A stretch of DNA of 64,000 nucleotides from an uncultured Pelagibacteraceae bacterium (lineage in GTDB: Bacteria; Pseudomonadota; Alphaproteobacteria; Pelagibacterales; AG-422-B15). Both the position numbers and the translations under genes were made by a program. Of this stretch, positions 18,826-27,540 are shown piece after piece; the stretch's first letter is position 1; each line of letters opens with the position of its first letter. Below the pieces are notes generated by a model. It was not told the origin of the DNA. It did no database searches and worked only from the letters and a program-made list of their open reading frames with translations. The stretch spans positions 217,737 through 281,736 of the forward strand of contig CABZIW010000002.1 of NCBI GenBank assembly GCA_902526005.1, in the 5' to 3' direction.

Positions 18826-20070
18826 ATGAAACTTAATTTACCAAAAGACTTTATATGGGGTACAGCGACTGCTGCCCATCAAGTAGAAGGAAATAATACA
18901 AACTCAGATTTTTGGCTGCTTGAAAATACAAAAAATACCACATTTGCTGAACCGTCAGGAATTGCTTGTGATCAATTGAATAGATATGAAGAAGATATTA
19001 AGCTTATGTCATCTCACGCAATACAATCCTATAGACTATCTATTGAATGGGCTCGTATCGAAGAGTCCGAGGGAGAATTTTCAAATGAAGCAATTGATCA
19101 TTACAAAAAAGTTTTGGATTATTGTCATGAAAATAATCTTCAAACGTGCGTCACATTCCAACACTTCACCTCCCCACTTTGGTTTACAGCTAAAGGAGGT
19201 TGGGAAAAAAAAGAAAACGCAGATTTATATGTTAAATATGCTGAATTTGTAACAAAAGAGCTAGGTGACCGCATAGATACGGTTTGTACAATAAATGAGG
19301 CAAATCTAACTGCATGTTTTGCACACACATTCCCTAGCTACCCTGAACAAGGAATGAAAACTATCATGCCATTTGTTGAAGATGCTGCTAAATCATGCGG
19401 GTCAACTCTAGATAATTTTGGCCCTTTTCTATTTGGCCATCCCTATAAAATACGTGACTGTATGATGGCGGCGCATGTAAAAGCGTTTCCAGTTATCAAA
19501 GGTCTACTTACAAAAAATCAGCCTGTTGGTATTACACTTTCAATTATGGATTACCAAGCGGCAGAAGGAGGCGAACAATCACGCGACATTGCTCATGCTG
19601 AAACAGTGGATGTGTGTTTGGATCAAACTAAAGATGACGATTTCATTGGTATTCAAACGTATACACGTCACACCTATGGTCCTGAGGGCATCATGAAACC
19701 TAACGTCAATGATGAAAATATGCTTGTTATGGGATATGAATATTATCCAGAGTCATTAGAAAATGTATTGAGGTATGTTGCTCCAAAAATAAATTGCCCA
19801 ATGATTGTGACTGAAAATGGGATTGGTACAGATGATGATAATCAAAGAATAAAATATATCACTACAGCATTAAAAGGACTTCAAAGCTGTTTAGATGACG
19901 GTTTAGATATTCGAGGTTATTACTATTGGTCATTTCTGGATAACTTTGAATGGATATATGGCTACAAACCGCGTTTTGGTTTAATCGAGGTGAATAGAGA
20001 TACTTTAGAGAGAAAAAGCAAAGAAAGTCTAAAATTTTACGAGCAAGTTATCAGAAACTCTCAATCCTAA
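18826..20070 (+). CDS. Glycoside hydrolase family 1 (beta-glucosidase/galactosidase-like)
   Basis: FIWGTATAAHQVEG; TINEANL; MIVTENGIGTDDD; YYYWSFLDNFEW. Confidence 0.92.
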   Translation: MKLNLPKDFIWGTATAAHQVEGNNTNSDFWLLENTKNTTFAEPSGIACDQLNRYEEDIKLMSSHAIQSYRLSIEWARIEESEGEFSNEAIDHYKKVLDYCHENNLQTCVTFQHFTSPLWFTAKGGWEKKENADLYVKYAEFVTKELGDRIDTVCTINEANLTACFAHTFPSYPEQGMKTIMPFVEDAAKSCGSTLDNFGPFLFGHPYKIRDCMMAAHVKAFPVIKGLLTKNQPVGITLSIMDYQAAEGGEQSRDIAHAETVDVCLDQTKDDDFIGIQTYTRHTYGPEGIMKPNVNDENMLVMGYEYYPESLENVLRYVAPKINCPMIVTENGIGTDDDNQRIKYITTALKGLQSCLDDGLDIRGYYYWSFLDNFEWIYGYKPRFGLIEVNRDTLERKSKESLKFYEQVIRNSQS

Positions 20071-20501
20071 ATTTCGTTACTCTCTGCTTGAGTAAGATAA
20101 CAACCATTAATCAGCCATTCACCGTCTTCTTGTTGCTGCATTGAGTAAATTGCAGTTACGAATTCACCTTCAGGATCAACTAAATATACTTCTAGGTAAG
20201 GTACTCCGTCTCTAAGTGATATCTTGCCAAAGTTTACACTTTTGGGACGATAAACGGCCTGGTACTGACCTACAACCATTTCACCAAACGCTTTTGGACT
20301 TGGGAATATTTTCTTAATAATTGGCGATGCGAAAGAATAAGCTTTTTCGAAATCATCATTTTGAAATGCTTGCAGCTGCTGACTTACAACAGAAATAATC
20401 TCTTGTTCGTCCTCATCAGTAAGTGAAAATGCAGATGTGCTTATTAAAAGGACAACTAAAAATGGAAGTACTAATCCTTTGACAATCTTAGTCGTCAACA
20501 T
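20067..20501 (-). CDS. DUF4864-like secreted protein
   Basis: Signal peptide-like N-terminus, QLQAFQNDDFEKAYSFASPIIKKIF...PKAFGEMV..Y pattern. Confidence 0.7.
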   Translation of the reverse strand: MLTTKIVKGLVLPFLVVLLISTSAFSLTDEDEQEIISVVSQQLQAFQNDDFEKAYSFASPIIKKIFPSPKAFGEMVVGQYQAVYRPKSVNFGKISLRDGVPYLEVYLVDPEGEFVTAIYSMQQQEDGEWLINGCYLTQAESNEI

Positions 20502-20859
20502 CGGCGAATATTTTAAGCTTTCTTGCTTTTAATATAAGAACAGCTATGGCAATCAATAAAATGGCACCACCCTCGTAAAGCAACATGCTTGGATCCATAG
20601 TTTTGCCCTGTAAGATTATTAAACGTGCAACAGCAGTGATAGCAATAAATAATGGTATGCTGATCCTAATTCTATTTAGTGTCCAATATTCTCTAATCAT
20701 TTGTATAACTTCGAGATAAATAAATAACAAAAGCAAGTCTGCAAGTTCAACGAGATTTTTTTCATACATTGCATATATTTCATAGCCAATAGCTATAACT
20801 GTAGCAAAAATAATTATTACCAGAGCTATTTTTTCAATGTATTTAATTGTATCTATCAT
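20488..20859 (-). CDS. PsiE-like (phosphate-starvation-inducible) membrane protein
   Basis: 123-aa four-TM protein with LLLLFIYLEVIQMIREYW..IRISIPLFIAITAVARLII. Confidence 0.68.
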   Translation of the reverse strand: MIDTIKYIEKIALVIIIFATVIAIGYEIYAMYEKNLVELADLLLLFIYLEVIQMIREYWTLNRIRISIPLFIAITAVARLIILQGKTMDPSMLLYEGGAILLIAIAVLILKARKLKIFADVDD

Positions 20860-22037
20860 AAAATCTCAAAAAGACCTGCTGCTCCCATTCCGCCACCAAC
20901 GCACATTGTTACAACACCGTATTTGGCGTTTCGTCTCTTACCTTCGATTAAAATATGTCCTGTCATTCTAGAGCCGGTCATACCATATGGGTGTCCAATA
21001 GAAATTGATCCTCCGTTTACATTTAATTTCTCATTATCAATTCCTAGCTTATCTCTGCAGTATAAAACTTGAACTGCAAACGCTTCGTTCAGTTCCCATA
21101 TATCGATATCATCTACCTTTAAGCCGTGTTGCTCTAGGAGTTTTGGTACAGCAAATACTGGTCCTATGCCCATCTCATCGGGCTCACAAGCTGCAACAGA
21201 AAGTCCTCTAAAAATTCCCATAGGTTCAATATTTCTTTTTTCTGCTTCTTTAAGATCCATTAACAAACATGAAGATGCTCCATCTGATAGCTGACTAGCA
21301 TTGCCCGCAGTAATATATTTATCAGGTCCCATGACTGGCATTAAACCAGCAAGGCTCTCAAGTGTAGTTTGTGGTCGATTACACTCATCTTTATCAACTG
21401 TTACTTCTTGTTCTGTAACTTCCTTTGTTTCTTTGTTCATTACATCCATTTTTGTTGTTAAAGGAACAATCTCGTCTTTAAATTTTCCTGCAGTTTGAGC
21501 TGCAGCTGTTCGTTGTTGACTTTGTAGTGAATATTCGTCTTGGTATTCTCTGCTTACTTTGTATCGATCTGCTACAACATCAGCAGTATTAATCATAGGC
21601 ATCCATAATGCTGGACAAATTTTTTGAAGTTCAGGCTCAATAAGATGTTTCATGTTCATGTTTTGCTGAGTCATTGATATTGACTCTACTCCCCCACCTA
21701 TAGCTACTTTAATTCCATCAACAATAATTCTTTGAGCAGCTACCGCTATTGATTGTAAACCTGATGAACAAAAACGATTAATTGTAGTGCCTGGTACAGT
21801 TACGGGGCATCCTCCTGCAATTGCAACATTTCTTCCAATGTTATGACCTGTTGCTCCCTCTGGTTGTCCGCATCCAAAAATTACATCTTCTACTTCACCA
21901 GCTTCAACTCCTGCTTTTTCAATAACATGTTTAACAGTATGGCCACCCATTGTAATGCCGTGAGTTTTGTTAAATCCACCTCTCATAGCTTTTGCTAATC
22001 CAGTTCTTGCAGTTGAAATTATTGCAGCTTCTCTCAT
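20856..22037 (-). CDS. Acetyl-CoA C-acyltransferase (thiolase)
   Basis: TTINRFCSSGLQSIAVAAQ; ELNEAFAVQVLYC; NVNGGSISIGHPYGMTGSRM; MCVGGGMGAAGLFE. Confidence 0.95.
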   Translation of the reverse strand: MREAAIISTARTGLAKAMRGGFNKTHGITMGGHTVKHVIEKAGVEAGEVEDVIFGCGQPEGATGHNIGRNVAIAGGCPVTVPGTTINRFCSSGLQSIAVAAQRIIVDGIKVAIGGGVESISMTQQNMNMKHLIEPELQKICPALWMPMINTADVVADRYKVSREYQDEYSLQSQQRTAAAQTAGKFKDEIVPLTTKMDVMNKETKEVTEQEVTVDKDECNRPQTTLESLAGLMPVMGPDKYITAGNASQLSDGASSCLLMDLKEAEKRNIEPMGIFRGLSVAACEPDEMGIGPVFAVPKLLEQHGLKVDDIDIWELNEAFAVQVLYCRDKLGIDNEKLNVNGGSISIGHPYGMTGSRMTGHILIEGKRRNAKYGVVTMCVGGGMGAAGLFEIL

Positions 22038-22167
22038 ACTATATTGCCCTTATAAATATTTAGAAAACCGTAAGATAGACTTTTTATATAAAAAAAAAAG
22101 TTTAATTTTATTTAAAAAATACATGAAAAATACCCTCAATTTTGGCAAATATTTTTCTTTATTCTGC

Positions 22168-22196
22168 TTGACCAGATCCGAATTGAAGTCTAGAAA
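22168..22196 (+). promoter_or_regulatory. Candidate sigma70-type promoter
   Basis: TTGACC - 17 nt - TAGAAA upstream of 22227 CDS. Confidence 0.4.
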
Positions 22197-22226
22197 GTCG
22201 CATTCTTTGAATTAGGGAGATTCTCT

Positions 22227-22664
22227 ATGGTCATGTTAAAGACGGAAGTATCAGCACCAAGCTGGGTTCCAGAAGGATACAAAAAACTTGGATGGCATGC
22301 TGGCTTTGATGTCCTAATTGGACCAATGTATTTTAAAAAAGAAGAGAATAACCAATATAAATTCATTACTAAAATTTTGGATAAGCATCTAAATGCTCAT
22401 GGTATTGCGCATGGTGGCTACTCTATGTCATTAGCAGATATTTTCTTAGGATCTATGGTATTTGCTGCGTGTGGAAAAAAACCTTGCAGTACTATTTCAC
22501 TGAATTGTAACTTTGTAAGTCCAGGTCTTCAGGATGATATTGTTGAATGTGATGCTAAGGTTACAAGAACTACGAAATCACTCGTCTTTATTGAGGGTAA
22601 TTTGATCTCACAAGATAAAATTATTTTATCTGCCTCAGGTATTTGGAAAATATTAAATCAATAA
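22227..22664 (+). CDS. PaaI-family hotdog thioesterase
   Basis: HLNAHGIAHGGYSMSLADIFLG; SLNCNFVSPG. Confidence 0.82.
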   Translation: MVMLKTEVSAPSWVPEGYKKLGWHAGFDVLIGPMYFKKEENNQYKFITKILDKHLNAHGIAHGGYSMSLADIFLGSMVFAACGKKPCSTISLNCNFVSPGLQDDIVECDAKVTRTTKSLVFIEGNLISQDKIILSASGIWKILNQ

Positions 22665-23191
22665 TAATTCATAAATCGATCAAGGCTGATATAAGTTTTC
22701 ATATCATTAATCTTATTAGTTTTAAGTAGTCTTCTTACTTCTTGGACTGAATATATTTTTGTCTCTAGAACCTCATCTTCGTCAAAATTTGTCTCACTCT
22801 TCTTGTAGCAATGAGTTAGATAGCAGTGCACTAAGCAATTGTTATATGCTGGGGTTGAAAAGTATTTGCCTATCATTTTCCAATTTTTTCCATGATAACC
22901 GGTTTCTTCAATTAATTCTCTTTTAGCGCAACTTAATGGCCTTTCTCCTGGGTCAATAGTCCCTGCTGGGACTTCAAGCATAATTTGATCTGATCCGTAT
23001 CGATATTGTTTGAGCAAAACTATAAATTTCTTATCAATTATTGGAACAATACAAGTTATACCATTGTGTACAATAAGATCCCTTATCGTTTTGTTTCCAT
23101 TTACCCATTTAACTTCATCAAAATGTAATTCAAAAACATTCGCTTTAATTTTTTTCTTGGTTTTAATAAATTTTGCTTTCCTTAGGGTCAT
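22658..23191 (-). CDS. NUDIX hydrolase (ADP-ribose pyrophosphatase-like)
   Basis: Nudix box: GTIDPGERPLSCAKRELIEETGY. Confidence 0.9.
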   Translation of the reverse strand: MTLRKAKFIKTKKKIKANVFELHFDEVKWVNGNKTIRDLIVHNGITCIVPIIDKKFIVLLKQYRYGSDQIMLEVPAGTIDPGERPLSCAKRELIEETGYHGKNWKMIGKYFSTPAYNNCLVHCYLTHCYKKSETNFDEDEVLETKIYSVQEVRRLLKTNKINDMKTYISLDRFMNYY

Positions 23192-23688
23192 TTTTGAAAA
23201 TCTCTCATATTAATAAATTCGACTTTTGAATGATGCTGTTCAATCAGATTTATCAGGTCATTCGGAGCTATCGAAACTGTTGACGTATTGATTAAAGGAT
23301 GAAAATTCACAATTTCATACTCCATAAACTCTTGATCAAAGAAAAATTTAACTTTTTTTTCTTTATCGTTTAATAATCCAAATGGAGATACTGATCCAGG
23401 TTTGATACCTAGAATATTCATTAAATAATCTTCATTTGCAAAAGACAATTTCTTGGAGTTTAAAGGTACTGATGCTTTTTTTAAATCAGCAATAATATCC
23501 TCAATAAAACTTACTAGAAAAAAATTATTTTTTTTATCTTTCAAAAAAAGATTCTTTGAATGCGCACCATCAATTGAACCTCGAAGATTTTTAGAATCTT
23601 CGACTGTAAACAGTGGTTTATGATCAGTAATTTTGTAACTAATAGAATTTGACTCTAACAAATTTATTAATGAATTTTTATCAAACAT
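23188..23688 (-). CDS. YbaK/prolyl-tRNA deacylase-type protein
   Basis: GAHSKNLFLKDKKNNFFLVSF; GSVSPFGLLNDKEKKVKFFFD; SIAPNDLI. Confidence 0.85.
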   Translation of the reverse strand: MFDKNSLINLLESNSISYKITDHKPLFTVEDSKNLRGSIDGAHSKNLFLKDKKNNFFLVSFIEDIIADLKKASVPLNSKKLSFANEDYLMNILGIKPGSVSPFGLLNDKEKKVKFFFDQEFMEYEIVNFHPLINTSTVSIAPNDLINLIEQHHSKVEFINMRDFQK

Positions 23689-24557
23689 TAAGCAAGTGAA
23701 CTTAATTTTTCTTTATACTTTGAGTCGGGCATTTGATTAATAAGAATTCTAAGTTGTTTCTTTGTAATCCATCCGTTTAGATATGAGTCCATTTCGATAG
23801 ATCCAAATAGCTTTTTTTCTTTTATTTGATATTTGTTAATATAGTTTGAAGCTTCAAGCATTTCTTCAGCATCACCAGCGTCAAACCACATAACATCTTT
23901 TTTTAATGTAAAAACTTTTAAAAGATTCTTTCTTAGATAAGATTGATGAACATCAACTATTTCTAATTCTTTTCTTTTGGAGGGCTTTAAATCCTTAACA
24001 ATTGATATGGAGTCCTTATCATAAAAATAAAGACCAGGTATTGTATGATTACTCTTTGGTTTTTTTGGTTTCTCAATAATTGATTTTATATTTTTTTCTC
24101 TATCGTATTCAATAACTGCTGATTTGTGTGGATATTTTGTCTTTACAGCTAAAACAGCAGCTCCATCCTTGAGCGACTGAACTTTTTTTAAAGTTGATGT
24201 GAAGCTTTTACCAACAAATAAATTATCAGCTAAGGCTAAAACAAATGGTTTTTTATTAATAAATTTTTTGGCAATATTAACTGCATCAGGAATTCCAACT
24301 TGTTTTTTTTGAAATGTGTAACTGAATTTCATGCCAAGCTGTTTTCCCGAGCCAAATAGTTTTCTAAATTTTGGTATATCTTTCTTTTGAGATATAAATA
24401 GCACCTCGCGAACACCAGCCTTAATTAAGTTTGATAACGCGTAATAAAGCAAGGGTTTATCATATAAAGGCAGAAGAGGTTTCACTGTTACTTTTGTTGC
24501 AGGCGAAAGTCGAGTTCCCTTGCCGGCAGCGAGAATAATGCCTTTTTTAAATCTCAT
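23688..24557 (-). CDS. Sugar nucleotidyltransferase (glucose-1-phosphate thymidylyltransferase-like)
   Basis: GIILAAGKGTRLSPATKVTVKPLLPLYDKPLLYYALSNLI. Confidence 0.85.
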   Translation of the reverse strand: MRFKKGIILAAGKGTRLSPATKVTVKPLLPLYDKPLLYYALSNLIKAGVREVLFISQKKDIPKFRKLFGSGKQLGMKFSYTFQKKQVGIPDAVNIAKKFINKKPFVLALADNLFVGKSFTSTLKKVQSLKDGAAVLAVKTKYPHKSAVIEYDREKNIKSIIEKPKKPKSNHTIPGLYFYDKDSISIVKDLKPSKRKELEIVDVHQSYLRKNLLKVFTLKKDVMWFDAGDAEEMLEASNYINKYQIKEKKLFGSIEMDSYLNGWITKKQLRILINQMPDSKYKEKLSSLA

Positions 24558-24580
24558 TAAAATTTAATTTGTTAAAAATA

Positions 24581-25432
24581 CTATTTACTTGATTTATGTT
24601 TCAAGAAATTTTTATCTCTTAAATTTCTATACTCTGGCTTTTTCTTTTGCATTTTTGACATCATTGTAGTCATTACATCTTCTTTATGAAGCGTAGCTGC
24701 ATTCCATAGTGCCACATTATCCAAGCCCTCTTTAACAGAGTGATCTCTTGAATAATTGAGAACTTCTTTTGTAACCCACATCGCAAGTGGTGTTTTTGAT
24801 GCTAATTTTTCAGCCATTTCAAAAGCACTATCAATCATTTCTTCATGACTCTCATGCAAAGAGCTCACAAGGCCTACTTCTTTTGCTCTTTCAGCAGATA
24901 TCTTTTCTCCCATCATAGTCCACTCACGCGCTATACCAGCAGGTATAATTTTTGGTAATCTTTGTATAGTTCCGATATCTGCTGCCAAACCTACATTTAT
25001 TTCTTCAATTAAAAAAAATGCATCTTTTGTACAAAGTCTTATATCAGCGGCAGTGATTAAATCGATACCTCCACCAATACATCCTCCTTGCACAGCGGCA
25101 ACAACTGGAAATCTCGCATCCTCTAAACATGAAGCAGCACGTTGCAGAAACTTTAACTGTTGAATAAAATACCCCCTACTTCTGCCAAGCTCTTGATTTG
25201 TTTCGTGTTCAACAACATCATCTTTAAACATACTAAGGTCTATTCCAGCAGAAAAATGTGGTCCCGTGGAAGATACAATTAAAGCTCTAATTTCACCGCT
25301 ATCATCTAGCTCTTCAACTTCCTTTGGAAATAATCTCCAGAAATCCTCGTTCATTGAATTTCTTTTTTCAGGCCTATTGAACCTGATATGAGCAATTGAA
25401 TTATTTATTTCAACATCAAAGGGTTTTGGCAT
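24581..25432 (-). CDS. Crotonase/enoyl-CoA hydratase family, dienoyl-CoA isomerase (ECH1)-like
   Basis: FNRPEKRNSMN; FSAGIDLSMF; AVQGGCIGGGIDLITAADIRLCTKDAFFLIEEINVGLAADIGTIQRLPKII. Confidence 0.88.
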   Translation of the reverse strand: MPKPFDVEINNSIAHIRFNRPEKRNSMNEDFWRLFPKEVEELDDSGEIRALIVSSTGPHFSAGIDLSMFKDDVVEHETNQELGRSRGYFIQQLKFLQRAASCLEDARFPVVAAVQGGCIGGGIDLITAADIRLCTKDAFFLIEEINVGLAADIGTIQRLPKIIPAGIAREWTMMGEKISAERAKEVGLVSSLHESHEEMIDSAFEMAEKLASKTPLAMWVTKEVLNYSRDHSVKEGLDNVALWNAATLHKEDVMTTMMSKMQKKKPEYRNLRDKNFLKHKSSK

Positions 25433-25507
25433 GTTTTTTTCCTCGCTTTAGATAAGTGATCTATATAAAGTATATATACATTTAAAAATTAGAGAAATAC
25501 ATAAAAA

Positions 25508-26356
25508 ATGGCTATTAATTACGAAGAAATAATGTCCATGACTTCAGAAAACATTGAAGTTTCCTATACTGATAAAGATTCAATTCTCTATAGTCTAGGC
25601 GTCGGTATTGGGAATGACCCAATGAATTTAGATGAATTAAAGTTTGTCTATGAAAATTCACAAATTGCATTGCCGTCAATGGCTACTAATTTTCAATATC
25701 ACTCACCATTATTGCTGAAGACAAATATTAATTTCATCATGGTTGTTCATGGTGAACAGAGATTATCAGTAACTAATCCTTTACCTGTCTCAGGAGATTT
25801 TATAACCAACGCAAAAGTTATAGGTTGTTATGATAAAGGTCTTGGTAAGGGTGCAGTTATTGAGGTTGAAACAACTGTAAATCTTAAAAAAGATAATACA
25901 GAAATCTGTAAGCTCGTTAGTACAACATTCGCTAGGGGGGATGGTGGCTTTGGTGGACCTGAGTCTCCAAAAAAAGAATTAGTAAGACCTGAGGGTAAAC
26001 CAGATTATGTGCATGAAATAAATACCAAGCCTGATCAAGCATTAATTTTTAGACTTTCAGGAGATTACAACCCATTGCACTCTGATCCAAATTTTGCAAA
26101 GTCTGCTGGTTTTGAACGGCCAATTCTACATGGCATGTGCACATACGGTATCGCATGCAGATCGATTATTGAAAGTGTCTGCGATAAAGATGTAAAGAAA
26201 CTTAAAAGATTTGATTGTCGTTTTTCTTCACCTGTATATCCTGGAGAAACAATAGTTACAGAAATGTGGAAAGATGGTAATAATGTTTATTATCAGTGCA
26301 AGGTAAAAGAACGTGATAAAATGGTAATTAAAAATGGAGTTAGTGAAATAATATGA
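25508..26356 (+). CDS. MaoC-family (R)-specific enoyl-CoA hydratase/dehydratase
   Basis: FRLSGDYNPLHSDPNFAKSAGFERPILHGMCTYGIA (hydratase 2 motif). Confidence 0.92.
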   Translation: MAINYEEIMSMTSENIEVSYTDKDSILYSLGVGIGNDPMNLDELKFVYENSQIALPSMATNFQYHSPLLLKTNINFIMVVHGEQRLSVTNPLPVSGDFITNAKVIGCYDKGLGKGAVIEVETTVNLKKDNTEICKLVSTTFARGDGGFGGPESPKKELVRPEGKPDYVHEINTKPDQALIFRLSGDYNPLHSDPNFAKSAGFERPILHGMCTYGIACRSIIESVCDKDVKKLKRFDCRFSSPVYPGETIVTEMWKDGNNVYYQCKVKERDKMVIKNGVSEII

Positions 26357-27540
26357 TACCAAAAGTTGGAATTTCTGAGGGTAAAGAACCTCTTTTTTAT
26401 AATGAGTCTCATCATGCATGGAGAGAAGAAGTAAGAAAATTTGTTTCAAAGGAAATAGCTCCTTTTGTTGAAGAATGGGAAGAAGCTGGTGAGTTTCCAA
26501 GAGAACTCTATAAAAAAGCCGCCGATGTAGGTCTAATGGGAATGGGCTATGATGAAAAGTATGGCGGTACAACAGAAGGTATTGATATTTTTCACGGCAT
26601 CGTAACAGCTGAGGAATTCGCCCATGGATGTGGCGGTGTTTCAGCAAGTCTTTTATCGCATAATATTGCAATACCATTGATACAATCTTTGGGTACAGAA
26701 GAACAAAAAGAAAAATTTATTCCCCCGGTGGTAAGAGGGGAAAAAATAGCAGCTCTTGCAATGACAGAGCCTTCGGGAGGATCAGATGTTGCGAGTTTGA
26801 AAACTAAAGCAGTTAGAAAAGGCGACCATTTCATTGTTAATGGCTCAAAAATGTTCATTACAAGTGGGATGCGTGCTGATACCTACGTAGTTGGAGTAAG
26901 AACTGGTGGTGAAGGTGCTACAGGAATATCAGTTCTGGTTATTGAAAAGAATACGCCCGGTTTCACGCAAACTCCTCTCAAAAAAATGGGATGGCTCAGC
27001 TCCGATACAGCTGTACTTTATTTTGATGATTGTAAAGTGCCTGTAGAAAATTTGATTGGTGGAGAAAACAGTGGCTGGATTGGTGTGATGAGCAACTTCA
27101 GTCAAGAAAGACTTGGTATGGCAGCTGGTATGAATGCATATTCTCAAATTTGTATTGATGAAGCAGTAGCTTGGGCAAAAGAGCGAAAAACATTTGGTAA
27201 GCCATTGATTGATAATCAAGTGATAAAACATAAACTTGTTGATATGAATAGAGCAGTTAAAACATCAAGGGCTTGGACCGAATTGCTGTCTTGGAGAGTA
27301 ATGAATGGTGAAAGTCCTATTGCAGACTTGGCAATGCTAAAAGTACATGCAAGTAAAGCAATGGAACTATGTGCAAGAGAAGCAATGCAAATACTGGGTG
27401 GAGCAGGATATCTTCGAGCTAATAGCGGACCTGGGAAGGTTGAGAGAATTTATAGAGAAGTAAGGGTTAATGCAATTGGCGGTGGTTCAGAAGAAATAAT
27501 GTACGATTTAGCTGCAAGGCAACTGGGATATAGATCTTAA
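26353..27540 (+). CDS. Acyl-CoA dehydrogenase
   Basis: ALAMTEPSGGSDVASLKTKAVR; ERKTFGKPLIDNQ; QILGGAGYLRANSGPGKVERIYREVR. Confidence 0.95.
   Translation: MIPKVGISEGKEPLFYNESHHAWREEVRKFVSKEIAPFVEEWEEAGEFPRELYKKAADVGLMGMGYDEKYGGTTEGIDIFHGIVTAEEFAHGCGGVSASLLSHNIAIPLIQSLGTEEQKEKFIPPVVRGEKIAALAMTEPSGGSDVASLKTKAVRKGDHFIVNGSKMFITSGMRADTYVVGVRTGGEGATGISVLVIEKNTPGFTQTPLKKMGWLSSDTAVLYFDDCKVPVENLIGGENSGWIGVMSNFSQERLGMAAGMNAYSQICIDEAVAWAKERKTFGKPLIDNQVIKHKLVDMNRAVKTSRAWTELLSWRVMNGESPIADLAMLKVHASKAMELCAREAMQILGGAGYLRANSGPGKVERIYREVRVNAIGGGSEEIMYDLAARQLGYRS

Noticed and set aside
26228-26677. 149-aa minus-strand ORF
   Set aside because: Antisense to MaoC and acyl-CoA dehydrogenase genes, whose protein motifs are unambiguous.
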